Under the pieces are notes generated by a model that was not told where the DNA came from, did no database searches, and saw nothing but the letters and a program-made list of their open reading frames with translations. The position numbers and the translations under genes are program-made. Shown in pieces: positions 1 to 11,875 of a stretch of DNA of 64,000 bases (position 1 is the first letter of the stretch; each line of letters opens with the position of its first letter). The stretch lies in contig JANVCC010000125.1 in NCBI GenBank assembly GCA_025345505.1, forward strand, positions 2,172,910 to 2,236,909. The letters are read 5' to 3'. Source of the DNA: Todiramphus chloris collaris (taxonomy: Eukaryota > Chordata > Aves > Coraciiformes > Alcedinidae).

Positions 1-721
1 CTTCCAGGGATGGGGCTCCCACCACCTCTCTGGGCAACCTGTGCCAGGGTCTCACCACCCTCATGGGGAAGAAATTCTTCCTAATGTCCAACCTGAATCG
101 ACCTATCTCTAGTTTTAATCCACTCCCTCCAGTCCTGTCACTGCCTGACTGCCTAAAAAGTCCCTCCCCAGCGTTCTTGTAGCCCCCTTCAGATACTGGA
201 AGGCCACAGTAAGGTCTCCCCGGAGCCTTCTCTTCTCCAGCCTGAACAACCCCATCTCTCTCAGTCTGTCCCCATAGGAGAGGTGCTCCAGCGCTCTGAC
301 CATCCTCGTGGCCCTTCTCTGGACACGTTCCAGCACATCCATATCCTTCCTGTGACAGGGGCTCCAGAGCTGGACACAGCACTCCAGGTGAGGTCTCACC
401 AGAGTGGAGTAGAGGGGGAGAATCCCCTCCCTCGCCCTGCTGGCCACGCTTCTCTAGATGCAGCCCAGGATGCGATTGGCCCTCTGGGCTGCAAGAGCAA
501 CTGGTGGCTCATGTTGTTTCCCATCCACCTGTACTCCCAAGTCCTTCTCTTCAGTGCTGCTCTCAAGCCAGTCACTGCCCAGCCTATACTGGTGCTTGGG
601 ATTGCCCTGACCCAGATGGACGACCTTGCATTTGACCTTGCTGAACTTCATGAGGTTGGCATGGGCCCACCTCTCCTGCTTGTCGAGGTCCCTCTGGATG
701 GATCCCTTCCAGCTGCCATGT
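1..721 (-). mobile_element. CR1 LINE fragment, 3' part of ORF2 (reverse transcriptase C-terminus)
   Basis: Read on the minus strand, this is the C-terminal part of a CR1 non-LTR retrotransposon reverse transcriptase. Two open stretches share one frame (651 to 454 and 447 to 115) and are split by an in-frame TAG at 454-456; a premature TAA lies at 115-117. Family hallmarks are visible, such as [20 protein letters not shown] and the following EKRRLRGDL. After the TAA the typical CR1 tail (FRLDIRKNFF, then RLPREV) continues in another frame down to base 1, so at least one frameshift is present. The 3' UTR lies beyond the left window edge, and the element is truncated at its 5' side near 721, as is usual for CR1. 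It is a dead copy. Confidence 0.93.
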
Positions 722-3700
722 AAGATGCTATCTCAGCTGGCAAAGGCCATGCTGAGTAACCACCTCCCTGCTCTGCCTGCAGGAGCACCATGACAACCTG
801 TGTTCAGTGCATCCGTGCTGGGGCTATGGGCAGGGTGACAGCAGTGGCACAGGCAGGACCAGCAAAGCCCCTGACTCCAGCTCTGTAGCCAGCCTGAGTG
901 ATAATTCCTCGGGCAGCTTGTATGGAAACCGAACCCTCCTTTCCCCTACACACCAAATAAATAAAACTAAACAGAAATAAATGTGAATAAATCTGCAATA
1001 TTACGAACACCTCTGGCATTGTCAAGTACAGGTTCCTAGGCAGCTCTGCCTGATACTAAGGAAATATTCTTCACAATTGTTTTCTACTGTTTGTAGAAAT
1101 ACCAAGAGGTGTTTTCTTTAAAATGCAAGCCCTAGAATCACACAGCAGTCAGGCTTGCAAAGCAGCAGTGTTGGAGAGAGGGCACCCTGCTTGCCCTCAC
1201 GTCCGTGGGAACTTTCCTCAGATTGACAGAATTTGGCTTTAGGGGGGAAAAAAAAAAAATAGAAAATCAGCAATCTAAATGTGTTGATGCATCTGGTAAA
1301 CAGCTCGCTCGATGGCCATTCAAATCCACTGCTGGAATACTACTTAAAAAGATTTAAATATAAGCTTTTGATACGTTACGTGTTCTGGAGTTTTATTCTG
1401 CCACGGTAGCATGCGTTATCATCCTACTTAAGGAAATACTGCAAAGGGTATTAAGTATAGTAGCATTGATCTGACAAAGGCTTGGCTTTGGGGAAAAAAA
1501 GGATCATAAAACTGCAATATGTTAGCATTCCTTCATTCTGATGGTCAGACTAGGGCCATAGAGCAAACCAACAACGGGAAACCGCGCTTACGTGCAATTA
1601 AATATGGGGAGTATCAGATGATCAATACTTACTTGCTGTTTTTCTAAAGATTCATAACAGTAATTGCTGAAGCAAAACAATAAAAAATAAAAGAATCATT
1701 GCACAGCTTCAAAAACTTCCATTAAAAAAAAAAATGGCATTTTGCATCTAAGAGTGTATCTCAGGTCTGATGGTGATCCATCCTCACATCTCCATTTAAT
1801 CTACAAAAGAAGGGCCGTTCAGGCCACGAGCACAGGATGCACAATGATGCAGGATGACAGGATGCCCTCTGTCCTAAGCAAGACAAAGCACAGAGAAGAT
1901 GAAGGGAGGTTCCTTCAACACCCACTCAAGTCCCTGCTCTCTCTTGGTTGTAACACGATGACGCCAAGAGCAACGTGCAGAAGATTAAAGAGAAGGCCAC
2001 CGGATTTTTTTACGTACAGATCACTGAAAAGCTTCTCAAAGAGAAAGATGTTTGGATACCACGGGAAAAAAAAAAAAAAACCTCTAAGTTTGCTAAAATA
2101 GAGCTCACTTGCCAGGTTTCCACAGCAGGGAATCACACAAGAGGATCTGTGCAGCTGAAAAGATGAACGCGTGATCTGGAAAAGACTGACTAGCACAGGG
2201 ATGAATTCTGCTAACAGAAAAATTGTTTGGAATAAGCAAAGCCAAAAGCTCCCTGTGAAAAATGGTAGCATTGCATAAACCACCCCAGTGATGGGCTGAT
2301 CAAATGGCAGCTGAAATGCAAAGGAAGGCAGATAGGTCTGAAGTGTAAGGAAAGCACTGACAGGTTCTTTGCTGGTCATTAGCATGCCAAAAAGAGATCT
2401 TGGATCTGCAGCAGACAGCTCTATGAGAAGGGTAAGAAATGTGAATGCTCACCAGACAAGACAAAAGGAAACAGCAGGTAAGAGGTTAGTAAAGAATGGG
2501 ATTGAAGGTAAGAGAAAACACTGGTGTGCTACTCTACAGAAATCCATGGTGTGCCCCTAGGTCAGGCACTGCAGGCAAAACAACCTCAAAGAGAGCAGAA
2601 CAAGAAAAAAAAAGGATGAGAAAAAAAACAAAAGGTGAAATACTGCACTTTTAACATGAGAAAAAAAAACCCGTAGTATTTTGATTCCACAGCTGGTAAA
2701 CCAGGATCTGATACAGATGTATAAAATAACAAATTATAAAATAAAGATTAGGAGAGAGAAATTGTTTCACCGTTCCACATGGCACAACTGGGACACAAAC
2801 TAAATTATTGAGTGAAGGTAAAGCAAACCCTAGAAAATACATTTCAGACTGTGACCTTGAGCTGTGGGACTTCATCATCACAGGATGCTACAGGGCCAAA
2901 AGTAAAGAGATGATGATAATTTGTGTAGCATAATGCCACTAGCAGCCACTAACTTCACTGTAGCTGCAGATGAGAGTCCTGAACCTGCTTGTTCCTGGAA
3001 GCTGGGAATGTAAATCCTAGACATATATATATGGGAAGGATCACCTTCTAGTGTCCTTACATTCTGAGTTACCAGCCACCAGGTGGGATCAGAAGACAAG
3101 TGGAGGCCAGAAGAAGACAACTTGTGGGGCAAATGAATCTGTGTCCTCCACTTGCATGGCTCTTCCCATCTCTTACCTGGGCAGAACAAACACCTGATGA
3201 AGGGCCCATGAATTAAGAGCATCCCAAGGGGAACACAACTTCACTGGAAAATTGAAAGGACGCGTTACACAAACTCCCCTTTTTCTTCTCCTTCCTTTTG
3301 TCTGCAAAGGAGCAGCTGACTTTTGATTTACTAAGTAGTTACCACACGGTTCCTCCTAGTTTAAGTACTTGAGTGCTGTGCAATCCTTTTACTTCCCTAT
3401 TCAATTTACTGAACTTCAGATATCACCAATAGATCTTCCTGCTCCCGGAGAACTTTGGAGAGTCACTTCTTCTTTCCCAACAGAATATTTAAAGGCAGAA
3501 ATATAGTTTATGATACCAAATTGTCTAGTGCTCACAGACTATTTCGGTACAACGGGGATCATTTTTTTCCATGCAATATTAAAGGAGAAATATAACAAAT
3601 AGCGAGGGCTGGATAAATAGTCTCCTCTCCCAATTTTAAATCTACAGCGTTTCACACCAAAGTAATTTTAACTGAAAGGAAAATCTAAGTGGTCATTCAT

Positions 3701-6700
3701 CACTGGGAAGCAATGCTGTTATTAGTCTCCAAGTGTAACAGCTGAAGCCTGTGAGAGTTCACCCCTTTTCTCAATAAATCAAAAATGCTTTTTTTAAATA
3801 CCGACAGAAGATGCTGGTACTTTTGTACTTCCATTACGACAACTTCCAAGAAAATTTTACACCCGTGATACACATTTAATAGAACGGACACCTGAGACAT
3901 CATTAATGGCTGCTGACATCTCTTAAAAATATTTTAATATGGGAAGCTGATTTTTAAGCATCAGTTTTCAGATCTCAGAGTACTATTAATGCCTAACAGG
4001 TCTGCAAACACTCTTCTCAAACAAGTTTTGGGGCTTGTTTCCACTGTTGCACTTCAGATTAGATGCTTTGTAGGTAGTTTGTAGTTCACTACTTCAGAAA
4101 GATGACAATTAAAAGACAGTTACTTGGGAGACTGCTACAATTCCCATTTTATTTTCATTTTCTTGGATTGTAACCAATGTGCAAACTTAGGCATTAAAAC
4201 CAGAAGAGAAGTAGAGAGCGTGGTATAAATATAAATACAACAGGCAGTGTGGTTATGCTTCCCTTTTTAGAAATACCTTTCAAATGAATAAATACCTTTA
4301 AAACGCACCATTTATAATTTGTCTACAGTTTTGTCAGCATCATAATGAAAAGTTCTCTCCCGAGGGAATCTGAATGTCCCAAGGAAAGCAAGCACAGCCC
4401 TGGCTAGGGGAGAAAGACAAAGAAAAGGCAAAGGCAGATAGCTAGGCAGGGGAAAAAGGCGAGAAGCTTGACGGTGATGGACACTGCCTAAAAAGCTATA
4501 AACAAAGGGACTATGAAAAAAAACCCAAACATATGTAGAATTCTTGGTTTCAAATCACAAGAGGAGAAAAACTTTTTAAAGCCAAGAAAACACAAACTAC
4601 AAGACAGTAAAATGAAAAGCAGGAACCTCAGAGACACACCTAAAGCCTCCCAGCTCAGATTGACTTCTTGCGAACTCCAAGTTCACCATGGAAGAATTCC
4701 AGTAAGTGTTTAAAATAATGGAATTTGAAGCACTTGCATCCAGTTACACAGCAAACTACTCATACAAATCACATCATCATTCAACACATTGAGTATCAAG
4801 TTTATTTATACAGTCAGAATAAGGTCAACCAACTTAAAAAGTGGATAAGAAAAAGACCTTTTTGAGGTGTATGTTATCCATTACTACAGCCATTCTGAGT
4901 CTAGTTTCCAAACCAGTTGTTTCAAAACTGATCATCATAATATTTCAGAGTTTGTTTTATCAGCAGTTTTCAGTAAGAGAACATCAATCAGGGTGTAAAC
5001 TTCATTGCGACCACTAGTATTTATGCATTAAAGGACGAGAGGAAGAGCACTTAGGTACACCAGCCAAGAGGAAGCAAATGTCTCTCGGAAGACTTAAAAA
5101 GCACCTATAATAAAATTGAACACCTCAAAAGTTGTTATAGTACTACAAGATTTTAAAGCACAAGCCTTAACGTTTTATGCATACATTTGATGGCAGAAAG
5201 TTAAATGGAGTTGCAAACTCTCATGGTTTTTTTTTTTTTACTCCCTTGAATGCAAAATAGCCAGCTATGTAGTGAAGGATTACGACCTAACATCTACATC
5301 CTAACAAAAAAGAAGGTGTCTTATCTATGATTGTCATAAGTAATGAGCTAAAAAGAAAGAAAATTAATTGACATTAGTCCAGAAGAAAAAGCACAAGGAC
5401 CAAGGCAGTCCTTGGTTAGGAAGATGAAGAAGAATCCCTATGTAGAAGAAAAGATTGCCCGATTGATTGATTGACTGGAGTTTATGCTGTTCAAAAAAGA
5501 AAGGTTCCTAAGTCCATGCCACTTGGAAAAATGATGAAGTGAAATTCTCTGTATCAAAACAGCTGTAAAGAGACAGAAATCAAATCTTACCTGAAGAGAG
5601 CCTGTACATAGACATTTTAAACAGTGACAGAGAGAGCAGAGCTTTCCACAGCAACAAATTGTGCCTGTTAATGAAGAAAGCCTCAAAATCCCCAACATTA
5701 TTTGAAAAGCTCTATACTCTTCAGAAGAAGCAAGCTATAGCTTGTTGTCATTTTAGAGCCAACATTTATATGTCACTTCTGAATTCCATAAGCCACCATC
5801 TCAGAGAAGCATGTGGTATTGGCTGCATAGTTCAAAGCAACTCCAAGATTGTAAGAATAATCAAGTTTTACACATTTTCTGTGTGTACTTTTCAGCAGTC
5901 TAACACTGTAATAATTTTAAGTGTCAATTAGGAAAAAATACCAGACATCTTATTGCCTGAACCCAGGAAACACCATTCACTGCATGAGCTGATGATTGGG
6001 CCACCCTAACATGTGACATCAAAGGTGAAATCCTTCTTATCACTCACCCAAAAAAATCGAATTCTTAAATTGAAGTAAAATGAGGAATTCATCTCTGAGA
6101 AGATCAAACCACACCACGGAATGCTTGACATGCTCCAGGCCACGGAAACGCTCATCACCTGAGGAAGTACTTAAAAAAAAAACCCACACTGTCCAACAGT
6201 CAGAAAGAAATTAAAATGCTCTCAAGAAAATAATTCTCATTTTTTATTCATATGAAAGATGGGGGACTGAAAGCTCAGCAATGTGTTAGTTCCTGCATTT
6301 TTACAAAGATAATTAAGGAAAGGAGCAGCAGGGTAAAGTTCCCCTTCGCCACCACTACAGTCGAGTGTCTCCCAGGAATACAAACATTCAGTAATTAAGA
6401 AGGTCTAATCAGGTCCCAGGGCCCACCTCACCATTTCGGGTTCTGAAGACTGCCAATAAAGATGCCAATTACAGCGAAATACAGCAGAACAAGATATGCT
6501 TTTGTGAAGCACAAAGAAAGACCACGGTTGATTTCTAACCGGTCATCAAAGAGCTAATGAATTGTAAAGCGCTTGCATCACTTTCATTTCGAGTATGAAA
6601 GAGTAAACTGAGTGAAAAAGCTCACAACTCCTCGGACTCTCCGAACTCTTTATTTTTGTTCATTCAAAGCAAGTAATATTTTAAAAGGAAAAAAAAAAAT

Positions 6701-9540
6701 CCAAGATACAGTCCCACCCACATCTTACCTGCTCTCCTTATTACCACAAGTAATCTGCCTTTACACAGTGGGCAATTAAACACTGAAAAGAAAAGGTACT
6801 GGCACTACTAGAGCTTCATCCCCCCGGCTGAGTAGCAGTGCCAGGAATGTGCAGAGCCTGCAATTTTGCTTTTCCAGAAGGAAGTCGTAGGCTCCCCGAG
6901 GCTGCCGCCGAGCAGCTGCTAATTTTGAACACCTCTCTTACAACTGCATCGGTAAACTCCAAGCGGGGATGAATAAATAAGGTAGGTGGTGGATTTGAAA
7001 AGGCGAGTACAATAAAAATAGAAGGATCTTTTTATAGTAAGACAAGCCTGGAGGAGATCTCACCACCTCTTTTCCCTGCTGAAAAATGCTATTTGCTTTT
7101 TAATTAAAGCTTTTTCGGTGTCTTTTTCCGTGGCCCAATTTTCTCTGAGCACCAGCACGTCTGCGGAGATGAAAAATGCACAGAGTAATGAATTTTAGAT
7201 TTGGAAGAAATCAGCTCTAGAAATAAAAAAGCCTTCCACACGTAGCCCAAGATGTGAAGGTGAAGTGATTTAATGGCTGACTCAACTCATTATAATTATC
7301 ATTATTCATGTTGTGGTGCCACCCAGAGGCTTCGTGTTAGCCACCTTCCTAATAATGCACTTTCCCCAATAAATCTGTTGGCAAAACTGTGCAAGCATTG
7401 AGGAGACCAGGCAGACTCTAAGCAAAGAGGAATGGCAGACACACGGCAAGACAACAGGAAACAAAGCTTCAGTAGACAACTATCAACACGTTAGCAGATA
7501 CGGCTCTGAATGGGAAAAGGAAACTCGCCGAGGGAAGATAATCTGGCGCAGAGCACTGTCCCAAGGAGCAAGGGAGAGAAGGCATCAAGAGTAAAGAATC
7601 CCTCAAATATCGCAGCAAGGCACCAAGAATTGGATGAGGTGAACCAAACTCTTCCTCCTGCGTTGTGCTCCTTAACATTTCGATAGAAAAAGGACAGAAA
7701 GAAGGAAATAGAGGATACACCAGAAAGTTGAGATGTGGGAAGTGCAAGGATGCGTAGTTACAAGCAACAGAAAGGAAAAAAAAAAACCCAGAAAGGGCAA
7801 GATGAAAGGCACGAGGAGCAAGTTGAGGCTGCTGTAGAGTAAACGTGTAGGGCTGGTATTAAACTTCCAGTCAGTCACGTGGATAGTTGATAACAAATAA
7901 AACCAAAAGAAAGCTGTGTGGTAACGCTGGTGTAACGGGATGGCAAAAGGCGGTTTGGCGCTTCGAGTGAAAACCTTCAGGCTTTTAATTGTTGTAGATT
8001 ATTCCTTGACAAGTGCTAGGCTATGCTTTCTCCACAGCAGCGTTAGCAAAACTCTCCGACTTTCCTTATCCCAGAAAACCTACCCTTTACTCAACTCCCT
8101 AAACTAATGACTAAAAATAATCCCATATGAATTCTCATTAGAAGATACCCAAACGAGTTAAGTGCATCTGAGTAGTAGGATGGGGCATAGCTCAAAAGTA
8201 TGTATAGAGGAAGGGGAAGTGCCAAATTATTGTCAGCAAGAAGTAGTTTTTATGATGTCTCCAATTCTCCGGGTCACATCCTTCACTATGTCAATCACAG
8301 AGTTCATAGAATCTTCTCCCCAAACTTCAGCTCTGAACCAACTGACAGGCAACTCAGTTTTGTTCAACTGACAGAAATACGACCCTATGTGGCTATGCCC
8401 TTGGGAGCTCTGAAAAGCTTACTTATGTTTAGCAGTTACCCTCAAACTCCCTTCAAAGGATATTTCCATCTGTGATGCAAACAACAAGAATTAAATTGTT
8501 TTAACCTCTGCGGTAATCGGATCCAGCTGAAGGCAACAATAATTACACTTAATTCTAATTATTACACCAAAAAGCATGCTATTTCACAAATACCTTGTCA
8601 AGCAAAATATTCTCTATTTGCCATGAGAACGTATATTTTCTGCTTCATTTCCTTTTAATTTATCGCTGCTCATCATTCACGAGGTTCTTTCAGCCTGTAT
8701 TTGTGCAATCAGAAGGCTATCAAGTACCAAGAGCAGAATCTTCACCCAGACCATCCTCTATGTTTATTAAAGACAGACGTCCGTTTATTCTCAACGGCAC
8801 AGTGCGGCCAGTTAAATAGCCAGTAATTCCCAGTCAGCCCTGTAAGGATACAAGGTCAATTTTTCAGCCTTGTAAATTAAAGGCTGGAAACAGCAGACTG
8901 AGTAACTGAAAGCCTAAGAACAGACAGGCTGTTTTTATTACGCTTCGTATCAATAACAGTTGTCAAAATTAAAAGAACTGAATTCAAGCTTCATTTGCTT
9001 CCTACAACCCATTAGTAAATGTGTAAGTTTCTGTTTTGATAGGCAAGGGAAGCCTGTATAGTCTCACAAATGTAAAAATAAAAGATCTCATTTATTCACT
9101 CATCAACAATCGAGGATACAGCTTGACAAGTTTATATGCCTGAACACACACCCACCAATTAAAATGGTGAGGATGGATGATCACATAAATATCTAGGCGC
9201 AACACGCACGGCAACCTTGTAAGATTGGCATGAAAATGAGATCTTGATCCTGAGGAAGACATCTGCTCCGTCTCCTTTTCCCACAAGAAGGTCTTGTTAC
9301 ACCTAATCATTCGTGTGACATTTCTGTCTGGGTGGCTCAGAGGCTTCCACAGTAAAGCCACCCCAGCCTCCCAGGACAATCTCTTCCAGAACTTTGTAAG
9401 TTAGTATTTTGTTTTTAAAAAGACTCTTGCTCTAGCTCGTCTCCTGCTATTTCAAGATTCGTTTTAACAAGAAACGGAAATACTCTGTCATTTTTGTCCT
9501 TCTCTTCATCTTTTACAGCAGAAGCGTTGCAGTTCAGCAT
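722..9540. other. Unique non-coding sequence, AT-rich, no confirmed gene
   Basis: No recognisable repeat or confident gene was found in this 8.8 kb. It holds short homopolymer runs, for example A runs near 1249, 2068 and 6689. It also holds many short chance open frames, the longest being 156 codons on the minus strand at 1915-2385, which has no recognisable domain. CpG dinucleotides are noticeably commoner between about 6540 and 8060 than in most of the window, and that stretch also has homeodomain-like TAAT-rich blocks. A weak chain of possible exons is described separately. Confidence 0.6.
1633..6782 (-). other. Possible chain of five short minus-strand exons (unverified)
   Basis: Five minus-strand intervals have a pyrimidine-rich AG acceptor, an open frame and a GT donor: 6782-6729, 6498-6432, 5664-5591, 3243-3177 and 1666-1633 (54, 67, 74, 67 and 34 nt). 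Donors at 6729, 5591 and 3177 read CAG|GTAAGA, and the one at 1633 reads CAA|GTAAGT. Choosing the open frame in each, all four junctions keep phase. The peptides include FNCPLCKGRLLVVIRRA, which has a CxxC pair, then a hydrophobic stretch YLVLLYFAVIGIFIG that could span a membrane, and SPWDALNSWALHQVFVLP. I do not recognise a family. Donors this good are expected every few kilobases by chance, acceptor choice was flexible, and no start, stop or terminal exon was found, so this may well be coincidence. Confidence 0.12.
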
Positions 9541-9865
9541 CACCATCACCGCTGCTCTCTCCCCTCTCGGTGGGATGGGGGGAGAATCAGGAGAGTAACA
9601 GTGAGAAAACTCCTAGGTTTGAGATAAAGACAGCTTGACAGCTAAAGGAAAAGCTGTGTGCAACCAAAGCAAAAGAAGGGATTCATTCACCACTTCCCAT
9701 CAGCAGGCATCTCCAGGACAGCAGGGCTCCATCACACCTAAGTAACTTGGGAAGACAAACGTCATCTCTCCAAATGTCCCCTTCTTCCTTTTTCTCCCCC
9801 CAGCCTTTATTGCTGTGCACGTGACACTGTTGGAAATTACCTTCACCTCAGCCAAAACCAGTACA
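9541..9865. mobile_element. Degraded avian endogenous-retrovirus LTR (probable solo LTR)
   Basis: The segment follows, in order, the landmarks I know from a common avian ERV LTR: GGTGGGATGGGGGGAGAATC near 9570, GTGAGAAAACTC with GAGATAAAGACAG, TTCATTCACCACTTCCCAT, CATCTCCAGGACAGCAGGGC, GGGAAGACAAACGTCATC, and a terminal CAGCCAAAACCAGTACA ending at about 9865. It is shorter than the full LTR as I remember it and several blocks are missing, so it is internally deleted. No gag, pol or env sequence lies beside it, which fits a solo LTR. Assignment is from memory of the family; the exact subfamily and ERV class are not certain, and transcriptional direction was not settled. It contains TTTATT at 9806-9811, which would read as AATAAA on the minus strand. 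Confidence 0.72.
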
Positions 9866-11445
9866 AAAGGTAACGTAACGGACTGTTATGTACCCCCTTC
9901 TCTTCTGCCAAGTTAAATAACCCAAATTCTCTCATCCTACCCTCAGATCATGCTGTGCAGATGTCTAAGCACAACCATGACTACACTCTGAATTCTCTAC
10001 CATTAGACTGTACCCTCCTGGAAAAGGCACACCAGTGCTCCCACCTAAACTTAGCAGCTTGCCCTTGTTCCTCTAAGACTTCTTACATTTTTCAGCCAAG
10101 CTCTTCAAGTAGTTTTGGATTTTAATTCTGCATTCTGACACACTTGCAACGTCTCCCAGCTTCCCTGCGCCTGCAAACGGTGTAAGAATGCCTTCTAGTC
10201 CATACCTGGGCTGGTAGTGAAAGTACTCATCAGAAACAGTTCTTGCTGAGCTCCATGGAATGCATCCTTCCAGTCTCACAACAAACCACACAGAATTGTT
10301 TTCTGTAGGTGGTTTTCCAAGGAGTTCTGCATTCGCCTTGGAGCAGAGTAATGGAACCCATGCTTCTTCAGCTTGAAATGTCCTGAGAGGAAACTTCAAC
10401 CTTACTAAACCCTGCTGAATATATCATTTACTGATTCCTCTCTCTCCGTAAGATGTGCCACTTCCCCCTGAAAAATTACACCTTTCTTTTTGACTACTTC
10501 CTGCTTACTGATCTTTCCCCCCTTGTCAAAGGGTATTAATGCCTTTGATGATTCTTCTTTAATTCAAACGGGTGACAACACTTTTATTGTGCACAGTAGC
10601 TCCAAATGATGAGATGGACACACCAACGTATCACAACCTTTACCACTATCAGTTTGGCGAGCAGCACACATGAAAAAAACAATGCACTTGAAGTGCCAAA
10701 GAACAATTCCACCTGGGAAATTTAGCTGTTTGAAAGAGCAGACAAATGGCACACAGTATATTCTTTACAACCCAATCCTGGGGAAATAGGTTGTTGTCCA
10801 CTTTAAGCTATGAGTGCAGTGCTCACTCTTAGTGGACTTCGGGTTTATGTTTACGTTTCCTCCTTTTGTGAAGTGCATTATGGCTCTGCCAGATAAGACT
10901 ATTTTAAAAGACAGTAATAAATGACTTTGTAGGGACATTGATATTTCTGTGAGCCAATGTTTCTTGAACCACCACCGACTGTAGATTAAACCTGCTGAGT
11001 GTAGAATTCACACTCTACTTTTCCAGTTATAAAAAAACCTCATAAAAACTCAAGCTGATATACCTGTCATGAAGAACTAAAACAATGCACCATACCTAAA
11101 CAAAGCACTATATAGAAAGATAGAGGTTTATAGTTTCTAAACAAACTATAGCAAAATACAGCTGCCTTATCGGAAAGCAAATACGCAGCAGGACAGCTGC
11201 TAAGTATTCCTGAAATATTATTTATGTTTTCATGCCATGCATTAATCAGATTCTTCACAAAAAGTACCAAATGTCTTCTAGCTGGTTTTTTTGAAACAGA
11301 AAATCGAAGAGGAGGAGAAGCAGGAGTGCAGCAAACAGGCAGCCATATCCTAGTTAAAAACTGGGATTACCTCATAGAGGAAAAATCTTGAGTGCAGCTC
11401 TACATTCACTTTAGAGCAAAATTTACATCAGAGTTTTAAGGAGAT
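9866..11445. other. Unique sequence flanking the 10073-10414 open frame
   Basis: Apart from the open frame described separately, no repeat, RNA gene or strong motif was recognised here. The right half (10800-11440) is AT-rich and has only short chance frames. Confidence 0.5.
10073..10414 (-). CDS. Unrecognised open reading frame, possible 3'-terminal coding exon or pseudogene
   Basis: The minus-strand frame is open from 10423 to a TAG at 10073-10075, with no ATG at its left end, so it would have to be an exon. AG dinucleotides at 10416-10415 and 10413-10412 could serve as acceptors, but the pyrimidine tract is weak. The roughly 113-residue peptide has a natural-looking composition: about a third of codons begin with G, and tryptophan, tyrosine and phenylalanine are well spread, as in AEEAWVPLLCSKANAELLGK and DEYFHYQPRYGLEGILTPF. 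I recognise no domain, signal peptide or membrane segment. A possible internal donor (CAG|GTATGG at about 10204) and an AATAAA 262 nt past the stop, inside the neighbouring LTR, are noted. It could be a real last exon, a retrocopy fragment or a chance frame. Confidence 0.27.
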   Translation of the reverse strand, partial: QGLVRLKFPLRTFQAEEAWVPLLCSKANAELLGKPPTENNSVWFVVRLEGCIPWSSARTVSDEYFHYQPRYGLEGILTPFAGAGKLGDVASVSECRIKIQNYLKSLAEKCKKS

Positions 11446-11875
11446 ATCATAGAATCATTAAGGTTGGAAATGATCTTCAAGATCATCAAGTCCAACCGTC
11501 TACTAAACATCCTCAGGACCACTAAGCCATGTCCTGCAGTGCCACATCCAGATGGTTTTTAAACCCCTGCAGGGATGGTGATTCCACCCCCTCCCTGGGC
11601 AGCCTGTTCCAAGGCCTCACCACTCTCTCAGCAAAGAAATTGTTCCTCATGTCCAACCTGAACCTCCCCTGGTGCAACTTCAGCCCATTTCCTCCTGTCC
11701 TATCACTACTTACTCAGGAGAAGACACCAACACCCACTTCACTACAACCTCCCTTCAGGCAGAGAGCAGTAAGATCTCCTCTCAGCCTTCTCTTCTCCAG
11801 GCTAACCAACCCCAGCTCCCTCAGCTGCTCCTCATAAGACATGTTCTCCAGGCCCTTCACCAGCTTCGTTTTCCT
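11446..11875 (-). mobile_element. CR1 LINE fragment, 3' end preserved
   Basis: Minus-strand CR1 tail. The 3' terminus is visible as the complement of ATCATAGAATCATTAAGG at 11446, the usual CR1 end with its short TTCTATGAT-type repeat. It is followed by GGTTGGAAATGATCTTCAAG, the TCCAACC block, CCTCCCTGGGCAGCCTGTTC near 11594 and the CTTCTCTTCCAGG block near 11795. It is truncated at its 5' side near 11875, within the reverse transcriptase C-terminus, and frames are broken. It belongs to the same subfamily as the copy at 24984-25151. Confidence 0.93.

Noticed and set aside
283-723. 146-codon plus-strand open frame
   Set aside because: Antisense of CR1 reverse transcriptase; shadow frame.
1915-2385. 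156-codon open frame on the minus strand
   Set aside because: Phe/Leu-rich with no domain; a frame of this length is expected by chance in 64 kb on six frames, and a possible exon inside it breaks phase with its neighbours.
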